Assembly: GCA_017557885.1 (NCBI GenBank)
Contig: JAFYXV010000003.1
Span: 134,902-198,901 of the forward strand
DNA from: a bacterium
Lineage (GTDB): Bacteria > Auribacterota > UBA3054
DNA: 64,000 nt
Direction of reading: 5' to 3'
Made by a program: the position numbers and the translations under genes. Each line of letters starts with the position of its first letter. Within the stretch, counting starts at the first letter, position 1. Positions 8,355 through 17,016 of this stretch are shown here, piece by piece. The notes beneath the pieces were generated by a model. The model was not told the DNA's origin. It made no database searches and was given only the letters and a program-made list of their open reading frames with translations.

Positions 8355-9644
8355 ATGGCTGAAAACAACGATTATCAAGTCTTAGCCAGACGCTGGCGGC
8401 CCCAGCGCTTCTCGGAGGTGGTAGGCCAGGATCACATCGTGACTACCCTGCAGAACGCCATCACCCAGGGGCGCGTGGGCCAGGGATATCTTTTCATAGG
8501 CACCCGCGGCACCGGCAAGACAACCATCGCCAGGATCCTTGCCAAAGCCCTGAACTGTCTTTCCGACAGCAAGCCGGTTCCCGAGCCCTGCTGTCAGTGC
8601 GCCAGCTGCCAGGCCATCAAGGACGGCACCTCCCTTGACGTCATCGAAATAGACGGCGCCAGCAACCGCACGATAGACAACATCAGGCAGATCCGGGACA
8701 CCGTATCCATCGCTCCGGTCTCGTCGCGCTACAAGATCTATATCATCGACGAAGTCCACATGCTGACCAAGGAAGCCTTCAACGCGCTTCTCAAGACTCT
8801 TGAGGAACCTCCGGCCCATGTGAAGTTTTTCTTCGCCACCACGGATCCCCAGAAGATCCCGCCCACCATTCTGTCCCGGGTTCAGAAATTCGAGCTCAGG
8901 CGCATGGACTGGGCCACCCTGAACCAATATCTTTCCGCTATGGCAGCCAAGGAAGGGCTAAAGGCTTCTCCCTCGGCCATCGCGGCGGTGGCCCGGGCCG
9001 GAAACGGCAGCATGCGCGACGCGCTCTCGGTCTTCGACCAGGTCCTGGCCTGGGGCGGCGAGGAAGTGACGGAAAAAGACGTGGCCTCTCTCCTGGGCCT
9101 CACCGACAGGGAGATAATCGCCGAACTGAACGAAGCGATCGTCAGAAAAGACTGCGCCAAAGCGCTGGAATGCGTTGCCAAAGTCATGGAAGGCGGACGG
9201 GACGCCGAGCGCTTCATACTTTCCCTCGTTCAGTATTTCCGCAATCTGGCGGTGCTGAAGGTCACCAATTCGCCAGGAAAGCTTCTTGAGGAAAGCCCGG
9301 AGTATCTGGCAGAACTTGGCAAGGCCGCCGCGGAGCATACGATGTCTCAGCTGACGCAAAGCATAGACGAACTGCTCCAGATACTGCCTAAGCTCTCCTC
9401 CACGGAAGCCAAGCAGACCATTCTGGAGCTGGCTGTGCTGAAGCTCATCCACATCCGCTCGCAGATCTCTCCGGACGAGATCTTCCAGCGTCTTGCCGAA
9501 CTGGAGAAAGGCTCGGTCATAAACGAGCGGGAAAAAATGGCGGAGCGCAACGCTTCCGCCAACGGCAGCAACGATCAAAACCCCGACCTCAGCGGCGACC
9601 TGGCATTGGCTAAGCAGCTTTTCCCGGGCAGCCGGCTGGAATAA
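8355..9644 (+). CDS. dnaX: DNA polymerase III subunit gamma/tau, gamma-length form
   Basis: The 429-residue protein is the clamp-loader ATPase that opens and places the beta clamp. Residues ~45-60 carry the Walker A motif in GTRGTGKTTIARILAKALNC. A four-Cys zinc module follows (CCQCASC). YIIDEVHMLTKEAFNALLKT is the Walker B and DEVH region, and STILSR-type sensor 1 appears as PTILSRVQKFEL. Domain III extends to about residue 370. The protein stops at the length of E. coli gamma (431 residues) and lacks the tau extension that binds DnaB and the polymerase core. aspS starts only 37 bp downstream, so no long tau tail can be encoded here. No Shine-Dalgarno is visible before ATG 8355. Confidence 0.93.
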   Translation: MAENNDYQVLARRWRPQRFSEVVGQDHIVTTLQNAITQGRVGQGYLFIGTRGTGKTTIARILAKALNCLSDSKPVPEPCCQCASCQAIKDGTSLDVIEIDGASNRTIDNIRQIRDTVSIAPVSSRYKIYIIDEVHMLTKEAFNALLKTLEEPPAHVKFFFATTDPQKIPPTILSRVQKFELRRMDWATLNQYLSAMAAKEGLKASPSAIAAVARAGNGSMRDALSVFDQVLAWGGEEVTEKDVASLLGLTDREIIAELNEAIVRKDCAKALECVAKVMEGGRDAERFILSLVQYFRNLAVLKVTNSPGKLLEESPEYLAELGKAAAEHTMSQLTQSIDELLQILPKLSSTEAKQTILELAVLKLIHIRSQISPDEIFQRLAELEKGSVINEREKMAERNASANGSNDQNPDLSGDLALAKQLFPGSRLE

Positions 9645-9681
9645 ATCACAATCAAACAATCAAATTTTAAGGTAAGTTTAA

Positions 9682-11451
9682 ATGGAAAGGACGCATTCCT
9701 GCAATGCATTGAGGGCCGCCGACTGCGGCAAAACCGTAACTCTCTGCGGCTGGGTAAAACGCCGCCGCACCTTGGGAAACCTTATATTCGTTGACATCAG
9801 GGACCGGGAAGGCATAACCCAGATCGTCTTCGACCCCGCCAGCTGCGAAGCGGCCCACGACGCCGCCAGGGACATAAGGAGCGAATACGTTATCTCCGTG
9901 ACCGGCACCGTCCGCTCCCGGGGAGACCAGGTCAACAAAGATCTTCCCACCGGCGAGATCGAAGTGCTGGCAAGTTCCCTGAAGATCTTCAACAGCGCGG
10001 AGACGCCTCCCTTTCATCTTGACAACGAAGACCCCACAGACGATCTGAGGCTTCGCTACCGCTACCTGGATCTGAGACGCGCCCACCTGCAGAAAGCTCT
10101 TGGCTTGCGCCACAAAGTCGCCCTGGCGGTCCGCAACCGCCTGGACAGCCTGGGATTCTGGGAAATAGAGACTCCTGTTCTGTCGAAATCCACCCCCGAG
10201 GGCGCCAGGGACTACCTGGTCCCCAGCAGGGTCCACCACGGCAAATTCTACGCCCTGCCCCAGTCCCCTCAGCTTTTAAAGCAGCTTCTCATGGTGGCCG
10301 GCATGGACAAATACTTCCAGATCACCCGCTGCTTCAGGGACGAGGACCTCAGGGCTGAACGCCAGCCGGAGTTCACCCAGATAGACCTGGAGATGTCCTT
10401 TGCGGAAAAGGAAGACGTGTTCGCCGTGGGCGAAGCGATCATGAAGACCGCCTTCGAGACCGCGGGCTATTCCATCGAGACGCCCTTCCCCCACATGACC
10501 TGGCAGGACGCCATGGACGGCTACGGTTCCGACAAGCCCGACCTTAGGTTCGGAGTGGTGATCCAGGATGTCACGAAGGCCGTGGCCGCTTCGGAATTCG
10601 CGCCCTTCGCAGCCGCTCTTGAAAAAGGCGGAAGCGTCCGCTGCATCAACGTGAAGGGCGGAGCCTCCTTCCCCCGCCGCAAACTCGACGAATTTTCCGA
10701 GATCGCCAAAAAGGAAAAAGTCAAAGGCATCTTCTGGGCCAAGTATGAAGAGGACGGCCGCAAGTCCCCGATCAAGGGGCTCGGCGACGGGGAATGGGCC
10801 GCTTTGGAAAAGCAAATGGGCGCAGAAAAGGGCGACTGCCTCATCATGACCGCAGACGCCTCCATCCCGGCCTGCAAAGCGCTGGGAATGGTCAGGCTGG
10901 CCGTCGGCCAGGAGCTGAAGCTTGTCCCGGAAAACACCTTCGCCTTCACCTGGATCACCGACTTCCCTCTCTTCCAATTCAGCGAGGAAGAAAACCGCTG
11001 GGTCAGCGAACACCATCCCTTCACCTCCCCCAACGCCTTGGATATCGACATCCTGGAAAAGGATCCCGGACACGTTCGCTCAAATTCCTACGATCTTGTC
11101 ATCAACGGTTACGAAGTCGGCTCCGGCTCCGTGCGTATCCACGATCCGCAGCTTCAGGACCGCATTTTCCGGCTTCTGCAGCTTAAGCCCGAGCAGATCG
11201 AAGACCGTTTCGGCTTCTTTATCAACGCCCTGAAATACGGCGCTCCGCCCCACGCCGGCGTGGCCTTCGGGCTCGACAGGCTCACCATGCTGCTGACAGG
11301 CCGCAACAACATCAGGGACGTCATCGCTTTCCCGAAGACTCTGAAGGCCACGGATCTGATGTCGGAAGCTCCCTCCACCGTGAGCCCGGAGCAGCTTGAC
11401 GAACTGGCCATCGCCGTCACCAGAACGGAAGAGGAAGAAAATCAAGAATAA
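9682..11451 (+). CDS. aspS: Aspartyl-tRNA synthetase, bacterial type
   Basis: The 589-residue protein matches the length of bacterial AspRS, which charges tRNA-Asp with aspartate. The OB-fold anticodon domain (TVTLCGWVKRRRTLGNLIF) is followed by class II motif 2 (ITRCFRDEDLRAERQPEFTQ), a GAD insertion domain (residues ~290-420) and motif 3 (GVAFGLDRLTMLL). The anticodon-domain loop has TLGNL; discriminating enzymes such as that of E. coli have Leu at this site, while non-discriminating ones have His. This suggests a discriminating AspRS, an inference from a single position. AAGGT 9 bases upstream supports ATG 9682. The next gene starts inside the 3' end. Confidence 0.96.
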   Translation: MERTHSCNALRAADCGKTVTLCGWVKRRRTLGNLIFVDIRDREGITQIVFDPASCEAAHDAARDIRSEYVISVTGTVRSRGDQVNKDLPTGEIEVLASSLKIFNSAETPPFHLDNEDPTDDLRLRYRYLDLRRAHLQKALGLRHKVALAVRNRLDSLGFWEIETPVLSKSTPEGARDYLVPSRVHHGKFYALPQSPQLLKQLLMVAGMDKYFQITRCFRDEDLRAERQPEFTQIDLEMSFAEKEDVFAVGEAIMKTAFETAGYSIETPFPHMTWQDAMDGYGSDKPDLRFGVVIQDVTKAVAASEFAPFAAALEKGGSVRCINVKGGASFPRRKLDEFSEIAKKEKVKGIFWAKYEEDGRKSPIKGLGDGEWAALEKQMGAEKGDCLIMTADASIPACKALGMVRLAVGQELKLVPENTFAFTWITDFPLFQFSEEENRWVSEHHPFTSPNALDIDILEKDPGHVRSNSYDLVINGYEVGSGSVRIHDPQLQDRIFRLLQLKPEQIEDRFGFFINALKYGAPPHAGVAFGLDRLTMLLTGRNNIRDVIAFPKTLKATDLMSEAPSTVSPEQLDELAIAVTRTEEEENQE

Positions 11452-13393
11452 GCTTCACACTAAAAACGAGGAGCAGGCCGGAACTTCCGGATCAAGATCC
11501 GGGAAGGTCCTGCGCTTATTGGCGCTTATTCCGGTCTGCTATATCCTCTACGCTCTCCTGCCGCCGCTTTTCGCCAACAATTTCATCTTTCAGGACCATC
11601 TGGCCAGAAAGATCTCCAAAGCCACCGGAAAGCGGGCGGAAGTGGTGGGCTTTTCCCTTTCCTCCTGGACCGGTCCTTTCAAGATCGAGATAACGGCCCT
11701 GGACCTTTACGAAACGAAGGACAACGGCAAGATGGTCGTCAGCCTGGATCATCTTAAATGCAAGATGCTCCCTTGGCAGATCCTTCCGCCCTTCTTTGCG
11801 CTCAGGGAAGGCAATATCAGGGTGCTTGAGTGGTGCCGGGCCGGCGAAAACATCAAGAAAGCGCTGCGCTCTCTTCCCTACTTTCCCCTGGAAAAATGGC
11901 CCCTTTGGGAAGACGAGAGCCGGAGCGCTGAATTTCACAGCGTCCGCTTCGATCTAAAAAAAGAGCAAGGCGCCCTGCTTTTTAGTTTCACCTCGGACGT
12001 GGACTGCCCGAACCTCAGCGAAAGCGAACTTTCCTCCAGGGGCCGCTTTTATCCCGCTTCCAAAGTTCTTCTTCTCAACGAGCTCAAATTTTCCGGACGC
12101 AGCCGCTCGCTGTGCCGCAGCATAAAAGACGGAAAGATCGTGGAGGACGCCTACGACATCCCCTTCGTGCTGACCTGCGACCTGGAATTGGAAAAAGACA
12201 GGACCGAGATCAAAAACATCTCTTTCCTGGCCGACCGTTTTCTCTCCACCGGCAGGATCTCCAGATCCGCTGAGGAGTTCTCCTTCCTTCTGAACGGCAC
12301 CGGCTATTTTTCTCAGGAGCTGGCGCAGCTTTGCGGCCTTAACAGACGCGTCTCCTATTTCAAAGAGCTTGACTGCCAGGTGAAAGGCTCGGCCGCTCCC
12401 GGGCAGAAGCTGAAGACCGAAGGCGAAGGCCGCTTCAAGGAAGGCCAGATAACAGGCCTTTCCTTGGAAAACGCCCAACTGACTTTCAGCGCCCTGGACG
12501 ACCGCCTGACCTCCCTGGACCTCAGCTCCTCGTTCTGGCAGGGCGTCGTGAACCTGAAGGCCAAGGAAAGCAAGATCGGGAAAGAGAATACGCTTCTCAA
12601 GGCTTCCTTTGAGATAAAAGAAGCCTCAGCCAGCGACATGCTGGAATACTTCAAATGCCGGGGAAGGATGCCGGGCGGCACCATCTCCTTGTATTCCGAA
12701 GTTTTCCTGACCAACGGAACTCTGACCGCCATACTGTCCAACGGCGAAGAAACGCTCCGCTCCCTTTACGGCTCCGGCAAGATCTCCGCCAGCAACGTTG
12801 ACCTCGCCTACTTTGCCAAAGACGATTTTCTGAACGGCAGCGCTCCTCTTGTTTTGCAAAGGGTTTTGGGCAGCGGCGCCACTTTGGCCTCCGCTAAAGA
12901 AAAACTTCCTTTTCTCCAGCAGATCATGCAGTCGCTTAGCAAAGAAAAGCTGAAAAATTATTCCGCCTCTTTCAGGATCAAGGACGGCGCGATCATCTCC
13001 CCGGTCACGAAACTCAACGGCGCCCTGGGGCAGATGGAAGCTTCCGGGCGCTGCCAGCTGAGCGGCGAAGTGGACTACAGTCTGAAGCTGATTTTGAACC
13101 AAGCCCTTTCCTCCAAATACGCCAAGCAGCCCCTGGCTTCCCTTTTCCTTGAAAACGGCCTCATTGTGCTGCCGATTAAAATGCAGGGCGACCTCAGGGA
13201 GCCGAAGATCTCCCTTGACCTCAGCGAAGAGAAAAAAGGCCTTTTCGAGGACCGGGTCCTCCAACTTGTCACGGAATTCTACAACGACAAGCTGCGCGGC
13301 GCCGCCGGGCGCTTCCTGGGCGAAGGCGAAAGCGGAGACCTTATGCAGAAGATCGAAGACAGCGTAAAGGAACTTTTGAAAAAGCTTCTCTGA
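11396..13393 (+). CDS. AsmA-like inner-membrane-anchored protein
   Basis: The 665-residue protein has a short basic N terminus, one transmembrane helix (VLRLLALIPVCYILYALLPP) and a long periplasmic part built of beta-rich AsmA/TamB-type repeats. Typical segments are KISKATGKRAEVVGFSLS near the N terminus and LPIKMQGDLREPKISLDLS near the C terminus, the latter being the usual closing motif of AsmA C-terminal domains. Family members bridge the periplasm and are thought to help phospholipids or outer-membrane proteins move between membranes. The start is a TTG at 11396, 56 bp inside aspS, preceded by GGAG; the only other good in-frame start is a TTG at 11519, which would remove part of the membrane anchor. 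Confidence 0.7.
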   Translation: MTNWPSPSPERKRKKIKNKLHTKNEEQAGTSGSRSGKVLRLLALIPVCYILYALLPPLFANNFIFQDHLARKISKATGKRAEVVGFSLSSWTGPFKIEITALDLYETKDNGKMVVSLDHLKCKMLPWQILPPFFALREGNIRVLEWCRAGENIKKALRSLPYFPLEKWPLWEDESRSAEFHSVRFDLKKEQGALLFSFTSDVDCPNLSESELSSRGRFYPASKVLLLNELKFSGRSRSLCRSIKDGKIVEDAYDIPFVLTCDLELEKDRTEIKNISFLADRFLSTGRISRSAEEFSFLLNGTGYFSQELAQLCGLNRRVSYFKELDCQVKGSAAPGQKLKTEGEGRFKEGQITGLSLENAQLTFSALDDRLTSLDLSSSFWQGVVNLKAKESKIGKENTLLKASFEIKEASASDMLEYFKCRGRMPGGTISLYSEVFLTNGTLTAILSNGEETLRSLYGSGKISASNVDLAYFAKDDFLNGSAPLVLQRVLGSGATLASAKEKLPFLQQIMQSLSKEKLKNYSASFRIKDGAIISPVTKLNGALGQMEASGRCQLSGEVDYSLKLILNQALSSKYAKQPLASLFLENGLIVLPIKMQGDLREPKISLDLSEEKKGLFEDRVLQLVTEFYNDKLRGAAGRFLGEGESGDLMQKIEDSVKELLKKLL

Positions 13394-13471
13394 ACGCGCT
13401 GCTCCTCTTTTTGGCTTCGCGCATTTTCGTTCTTGAAGCGCGGATCTTTTCATCTATCTTTTGCGGGGCTC

Positions 13472-13483
13472 TTTTGATATAAT
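13472..13483 (+). promoter_or_regulatory. Extended -10 promoter touching the lepA start codon
   Basis: TTTTGATATAAT ends at 13483 and the lepA ATG begins at 13490. Transcription normally starts about 7 bases after the -10 box, which falls on or next to the ATG. There is no Shine-Dalgarno, so the mRNA should be leaderless. Confidence 0.6.
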
Positions 13484-13489
13484 CCTTTT

Positions 13490-15286
13490 ATGCTAAATAA
13501 TATTCGCAATTTCTGCATCATCGCCCACATAGACCACGGCAAGACCACTCTGTCCGACCGTTTCCTGGAACTGACCGGGGCCGTGGCCAAAAGAGAAATG
13601 GTGGACCAGGCCCTGGACGACATGGATCTTGAAAGGGAAAGAGGCATCACCATCAAGTCGCATCCCGTCAGATTAAATTATCATTCCCCCGACGGGCAGG
13701 ATTATATCCTGAATCTGATCGACACTCCGGGGCACGTGGATTTTTCCTACGAGGTCTCAAGAAGCCTGGCCGCCTGCGAGGGCGCCATACTTCTGGTGGA
13801 CGCTTCCCAGGGCGTGCAGGCCCAGACGGTTGCCAACGTAAGGATGGCCCTGGATCACGATCTGAACATCATCCCGGTCCTGAACAAAATAGACCTGCCC
13901 TCCGCAAACGTCAACTCCAGCTCGCAGCAGATAATCGATCTCATTGGCGGGACGAAAGAAGAGATCCTGAAGATCAGCAGCAAAACCGGCGAAGGCCTCG
14001 ACATTCTATTGGAGCATATCATAAAGGACGTTCCTCCTCCGAAAGAACCCGAGGACGAGAAGCTCCGCTGGCTCATCTTCGATTCGGTTTACGATCCTTA
14101 CAGGGGCGTCATCGTTTACGGCCGCGTCTTCTCCGGCAAAATTAAAAAAGGCACGAAAGTCCGCTTCATGTCCAACGGACTGGAGTACGAGATCATAGAG
14201 GTCGGCACCTTTACTCCGCACATGAAAGCTGCGGAGGAGATAAAACCCGGCGAAGTCGGCTATTTCACGGCGCTCATAAGGGACGCCTCCCACGTCAGGG
14301 TCGGCGACACCGTGACGGAAGCGGACGACCCGGCCCCCGAGCCCCTTCCCGGCTTCAAGGAATTCAAGCCCATGCTGTTTTCCGGCTTCTATCCAGTGGA
14401 CACCAGCGATTACGAAGATTTCAAGAAGGCCCTGGAGCGGCTGAGGCTTAACGACGCCTCCTTCACCTACGAACCCGAAACTTCCATCGCTTTGGGCTTC
14501 GGTTTCCGCTGCGGCTTCCTGGGGCTCCTCCACATGGACATCATCCAGGAAAGGCTGGACCGCGAGTTCAACATGAACTTGATCGCAACTACGCCCAGCG
14601 TTGTCTACCGCATCACCAAAAAAGACGGTTCCGTTCTTGAAATAGACAATCCGTTGCGTTTCCCGGACCCCAGCGAGATCCTTACCGCCGAAGAGCCTTT
14701 CGTGACGGTGAACATAATCACTCCCGCCGACCGCATCGGCGCCATCATGAAGCTTGCCCAGGAACGCCGTGGCGAGATGAAAGGCACGGAGACCCTGGAC
14801 CCCCTGCGCTGCGTCCTGCATTTCGACATGCCGCTTAACGAGATCATCACCGACTTTTATGACAAGATCAAGAACATGACCTCGGGCTACGGCAGCATGG
14901 ATTACGAACCCATAGGCTTCAGAGCAGGCGAACTGGTCAAGCTCGACCTTCTCTTGAACGGCGAGCCGGTGGACGCTTTCTCCATGATCGTCCACAAGGA
15001 CAGGGCCTACCCCAAGGGCCGCCTCCTGGCCGAACGTCTCAAGGACGTTCTTCCCAGGCAGCAGTTCGCCATAGCCATTCAGGCGGCCGTGGGAGGAAAA
15101 GTCATCGCCAGGGAGACCATCAACGCGCTCAGGAAAGACGTTCTGGCCAAGTGTTACGGCGGCGACATCACCAGGAAACGAAAACTCCTGGAAAAACAAA
15201 AAGAAGGCAAAAAGAAGATGAAGCAGATCGGCAAAGTCTTCATTCCCCAGAAAGCCTTCATTGAAGTCTTGAAAGCGGAAGATTAA
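13490..15286 (+). CDS. lepA: Elongation factor 4 (LepA) GTPase
   Basis: At 598 residues this is full length (E. coli LepA has 599). LepA is a ribosome-associated translational GTPase that acts in initiation and back-translocation. The G domain shows G1 (AHIDHGKTT), G3 (DTPGHVDFSYEVSRSLAACE) and G4 (NKIDLPSAN). The central segment GFRCGFLGLLHMDI and the C-terminal LepA-specific domain ending CYGGDITRKRKLLEKQKEGK are intact. The N terminus MLNNIRNFCIIAHIDHGKTT aligns with that of E. coli, which fixes the ATG at 13490 although no ribosome site precedes it. A flippase gene follows after 8 bp. Confidence 0.97.
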   Translation: MLNNIRNFCIIAHIDHGKTTLSDRFLELTGAVAKREMVDQALDDMDLERERGITIKSHPVRLNYHSPDGQDYILNLIDTPGHVDFSYEVSRSLAACEGAILLVDASQGVQAQTVANVRMALDHDLNIIPVLNKIDLPSANVNSSSQQIIDLIGGTKEEILKISSKTGEGLDILLEHIIKDVPPPKEPEDEKLRWLIFDSVYDPYRGVIVYGRVFSGKIKKGTKVRFMSNGLEYEIIEVGTFTPHMKAAEEIKPGEVGYFTALIRDASHVRVGDTVTEADDPAPEPLPGFKEFKPMLFSGFYPVDTSDYEDFKKALERLRLNDASFTYEPETSIALGFGFRCGFLGLLHMDIIQERLDREFNMNLIATTPSVVYRITKKDGSVLEIDNPLRFPDPSEILTAEEPFVTVNIITPADRIGAIMKLAQERRGEMKGTETLDPLRCVLHFDMPLNEIITDFYDKIKNMTSGYGSMDYEPIGFRAGELVKLDLLLNGEPVDAFSMIVHKDRAYPKGRLLAERLKDVLPRQQFAIAIQAAVGGKVIARETINALRKDVLAKCYGGDITRKRKLLEKQKEGKKKMKQIGKVFIPQKAFIEVLKAED

Positions 15287-15294
15287 AATTTAGC

Positions 15295-16860
15295 ATGCAG
15301 GAATACGTACAGGAAAAAAAGACGGTGGCCCTGGGAGCCGGATTCGGAATGTTCGGCTATTTCCTTTCCACGGTGATGGGGCTCATGACCAACGTCATCC
15401 TTTACCGCCGTTTCGACATTTCTTCAGAAGTGGACGTTTGGGTCCTGGCCTTTTCCTTCTTCGCTGTGCTTGAGCCTTTCGCCAGACTAGGCCTCTCGGA
15501 CGGCGTGCAGCGCTTCATAGGCATTCACTGGGCGGACAAGGACTGGGGCAGGATCAAAGGCGTTATCATGGGAGCTTTTCAGCTTTCCTTCGCCGCCTCC
15601 ATACTGATGATAGCGTGCGTTTGGCTTTTGGCCCCGAAGATCGCCTATTTTTATTGCGCGGACACTCCCGCGGCGGCGGAAACTCTTTGCAAAGTTTTGC
15701 GCTGCCTTTCCTTTTATCTCATACCCATCGCCCTCACGACGATCTCGCTGGCGGTCCTGCGCGCTTTAAACGACATCAGGCACTCCGTCTGGATCGAGAC
15801 GCTCTGCCAGAAGCTCGGATGGTTTCTGGTCGTGCTGGCCACCAGTTTTATGCCCCAGACCGAAAACAGGATCATGATCCTTGTGTGGGGCATGGTCGTG
15901 GTCAACATAACCGCTTTCCTCATATCCGTCAGCAAATACAAAGTCAACGCCCCGCGCCTCAGGGACCATTCCCCCGTATACGAGCGCAAGGCTCTCTTCT
16001 TCTTCTCGATCCCTCTGGTGCTGCAGTCCGCGATCCTGATCTTCATGAAAAAATGCGACATCATGATGCTGGGATATTTCTTCCAGGGGGAAAACTACTC
16101 CGCGCAGTATAACGCAGCGGGCATAGCCACGCTGGTCATAGCCAATATTCTTCTGGCTTTCTCCTCGCTTTTCGCCCCCCTGATAGCCAAAGTCAGCGAA
16201 AAGAAGGATTACAGGCGGATGAACGAACTCTACAAGACCGTCACCCGCTGGATGCTTTACATCACCATGCCGGCGGCGGCCATTATGCTTTTGTTCCCCG
16301 GCCAGATCCTCGCCGTCTTCAAGCTCCCGGCCACGCCTTTGCTGATAAGCAGCCTCAGGGTCTTGGTCTGCGCCCAAATAGTGAGCACCCTGGCCGGCCA
16401 TTCGGGCACTATGCTCATCATGTCCGGCTACTCCCGCATGATCCTTTACATCAACGTTCTGGCGGTCTTCGCCAACATCCTTTTCAACTTGCTTCTCATC
16501 CCTTCCCACGCCATGTTCGGCGCGGCCCTGGCGACCCTCGTCGCCATAACGATCCGCAATTCCCTGGCGGTGGTCTGCACTATGTTCTTCGTCAAGAGCC
16601 AGCCCTTCAGCCTTGCCACCATCACGATCTCTCTGACAGCGTTCATAAGCGGCGCCCTGGCCTTTTTGCTTTTCGGCTTCGTCATGACCGTTCTGCCGGA
16701 CACTGCTCTTTTCAAGCATTGGATCTTCCAGCTTCTGCTCTCGGGCTTCCTCTACGCCCTCTTTTACATTCCCCTTTCCGCCCTTACGATGCACAAGGAC
16801 GACCGCGGTTTTCTCATTGAGGAGGTCGTTCCCCGCGTCAGGCGAGCCCTTGGACGCTGA
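15295..16860 (+). CDS. Lipid-linked oligosaccharide flippase, MOP/Wzx-like
   Basis: The 521-residue protein has about 14 hydrophobic helices and fits the MOP superfamily of polysaccharide exporters. Recognisable parts are GAGFGMFGYFLSTVMGLMTN at the N terminus, FSIPLVLQSAILIFMKKCDI in the middle and a polar loop around YKTVTRWMLYITMPAAA. Such proteins move undecaprenyl-linked glycan units across the inner membrane. The gene follows lepA by 8 bp without its own ribosome site and precedes an O-antigen ligase and a GT4, so it probably belongs to an envelope-polysaccharide set. MurJ is an alternative assignment but less likely given this context. Confidence 0.75.
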   Translation: MQEYVQEKKTVALGAGFGMFGYFLSTVMGLMTNVILYRRFDISSEVDVWVLAFSFFAVLEPFARLGLSDGVQRFIGIHWADKDWGRIKGVIMGAFQLSFAASILMIACVWLLAPKIAYFYCADTPAAAETLCKVLRCLSFYLIPIALTTISLAVLRALNDIRHSVWIETLCQKLGWFLVVLATSFMPQTENRIMILVWGMVVVNITAFLISVSKYKVNAPRLRDHSPVYERKALFFFSIPLVLQSAILIFMKKCDIMMLGYFFQGENYSAQYNAAGIATLVIANILLAFSSLFAPLIAKVSEKKDYRRMNELYKTVTRWMLYITMPAAAIMLLFPGQILAVFKLPATPLLISSLRVLVCAQIVSTLAGHSGTMLIMSGYSRMILYINVLAVFANILFNLLLIPSHAMFGAALATLVAITIRNSLAVVCTMFFVKSQPFSLATITISLTAFISGALAFLLFGFVMTVLPDTALFKHWIFQLLLSGFLYALFYIPLSALTMHKDDRGFLIEEVVPRVRRALGR

Positions 16861-16872
16861 TCTGTTTTTTTA

Positions 16873-16901
16873 TTGCAAAGCGCCCGGGCTTTTGATAAAA
16901 T
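16873..16901 (+). promoter_or_regulatory. Promoter of the O-antigen ligase gene
   Basis: TTGCAA (16873-16878) is followed after 17 bases by TAAAAT (16896-16901), embedded in TTTTGATAAAATA. It predicts transcription from about 16908 and a leader of about 109 bases, unusually long for this window. Confidence 0.65.
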
Positions 16902-16916
16902 ATTTTAAAGATAATA

Positions 16917-16970
16917 ATGTTCTCTTTTAGCCTAAACAAACGCCGCCGTTACCGCCGTTTCTTATCCTGA
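16917..16970 (+). CDS. Possible Arg-rich leader peptide
   Basis: A complete 17-codon frame lies in the long leader upstream of the ligase gene. It encodes MFSFSLNKRRRYRRFLS, with a cluster of one Lys and five Arg around one Tyr. It has no Shine-Dalgarno and would begin about nine bases after the predicted transcription start. It could be an attenuation peptide or a chance frame; nothing else supports translation. Confidence 0.2.
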   Translation: MFSFSLNKRRRYRRFLS

Positions 16971-17016
16971 AGGGGAAATTTGACCACTAGGTAAATAATT
17001 TAAAGGATAACGCCAA

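Noticed and set aside
9532-9537. Run of six A in dnaX as a programmed frameshift site
   Set aside because: Neither a long alternative product nor a stem-loop is evident, and aspS follows at once.
11519-11521. TTG 11519 as the AsmA-like start
   Set aside because: It would cut off part of the membrane anchor; TTG 11396 has GGAG upstream.
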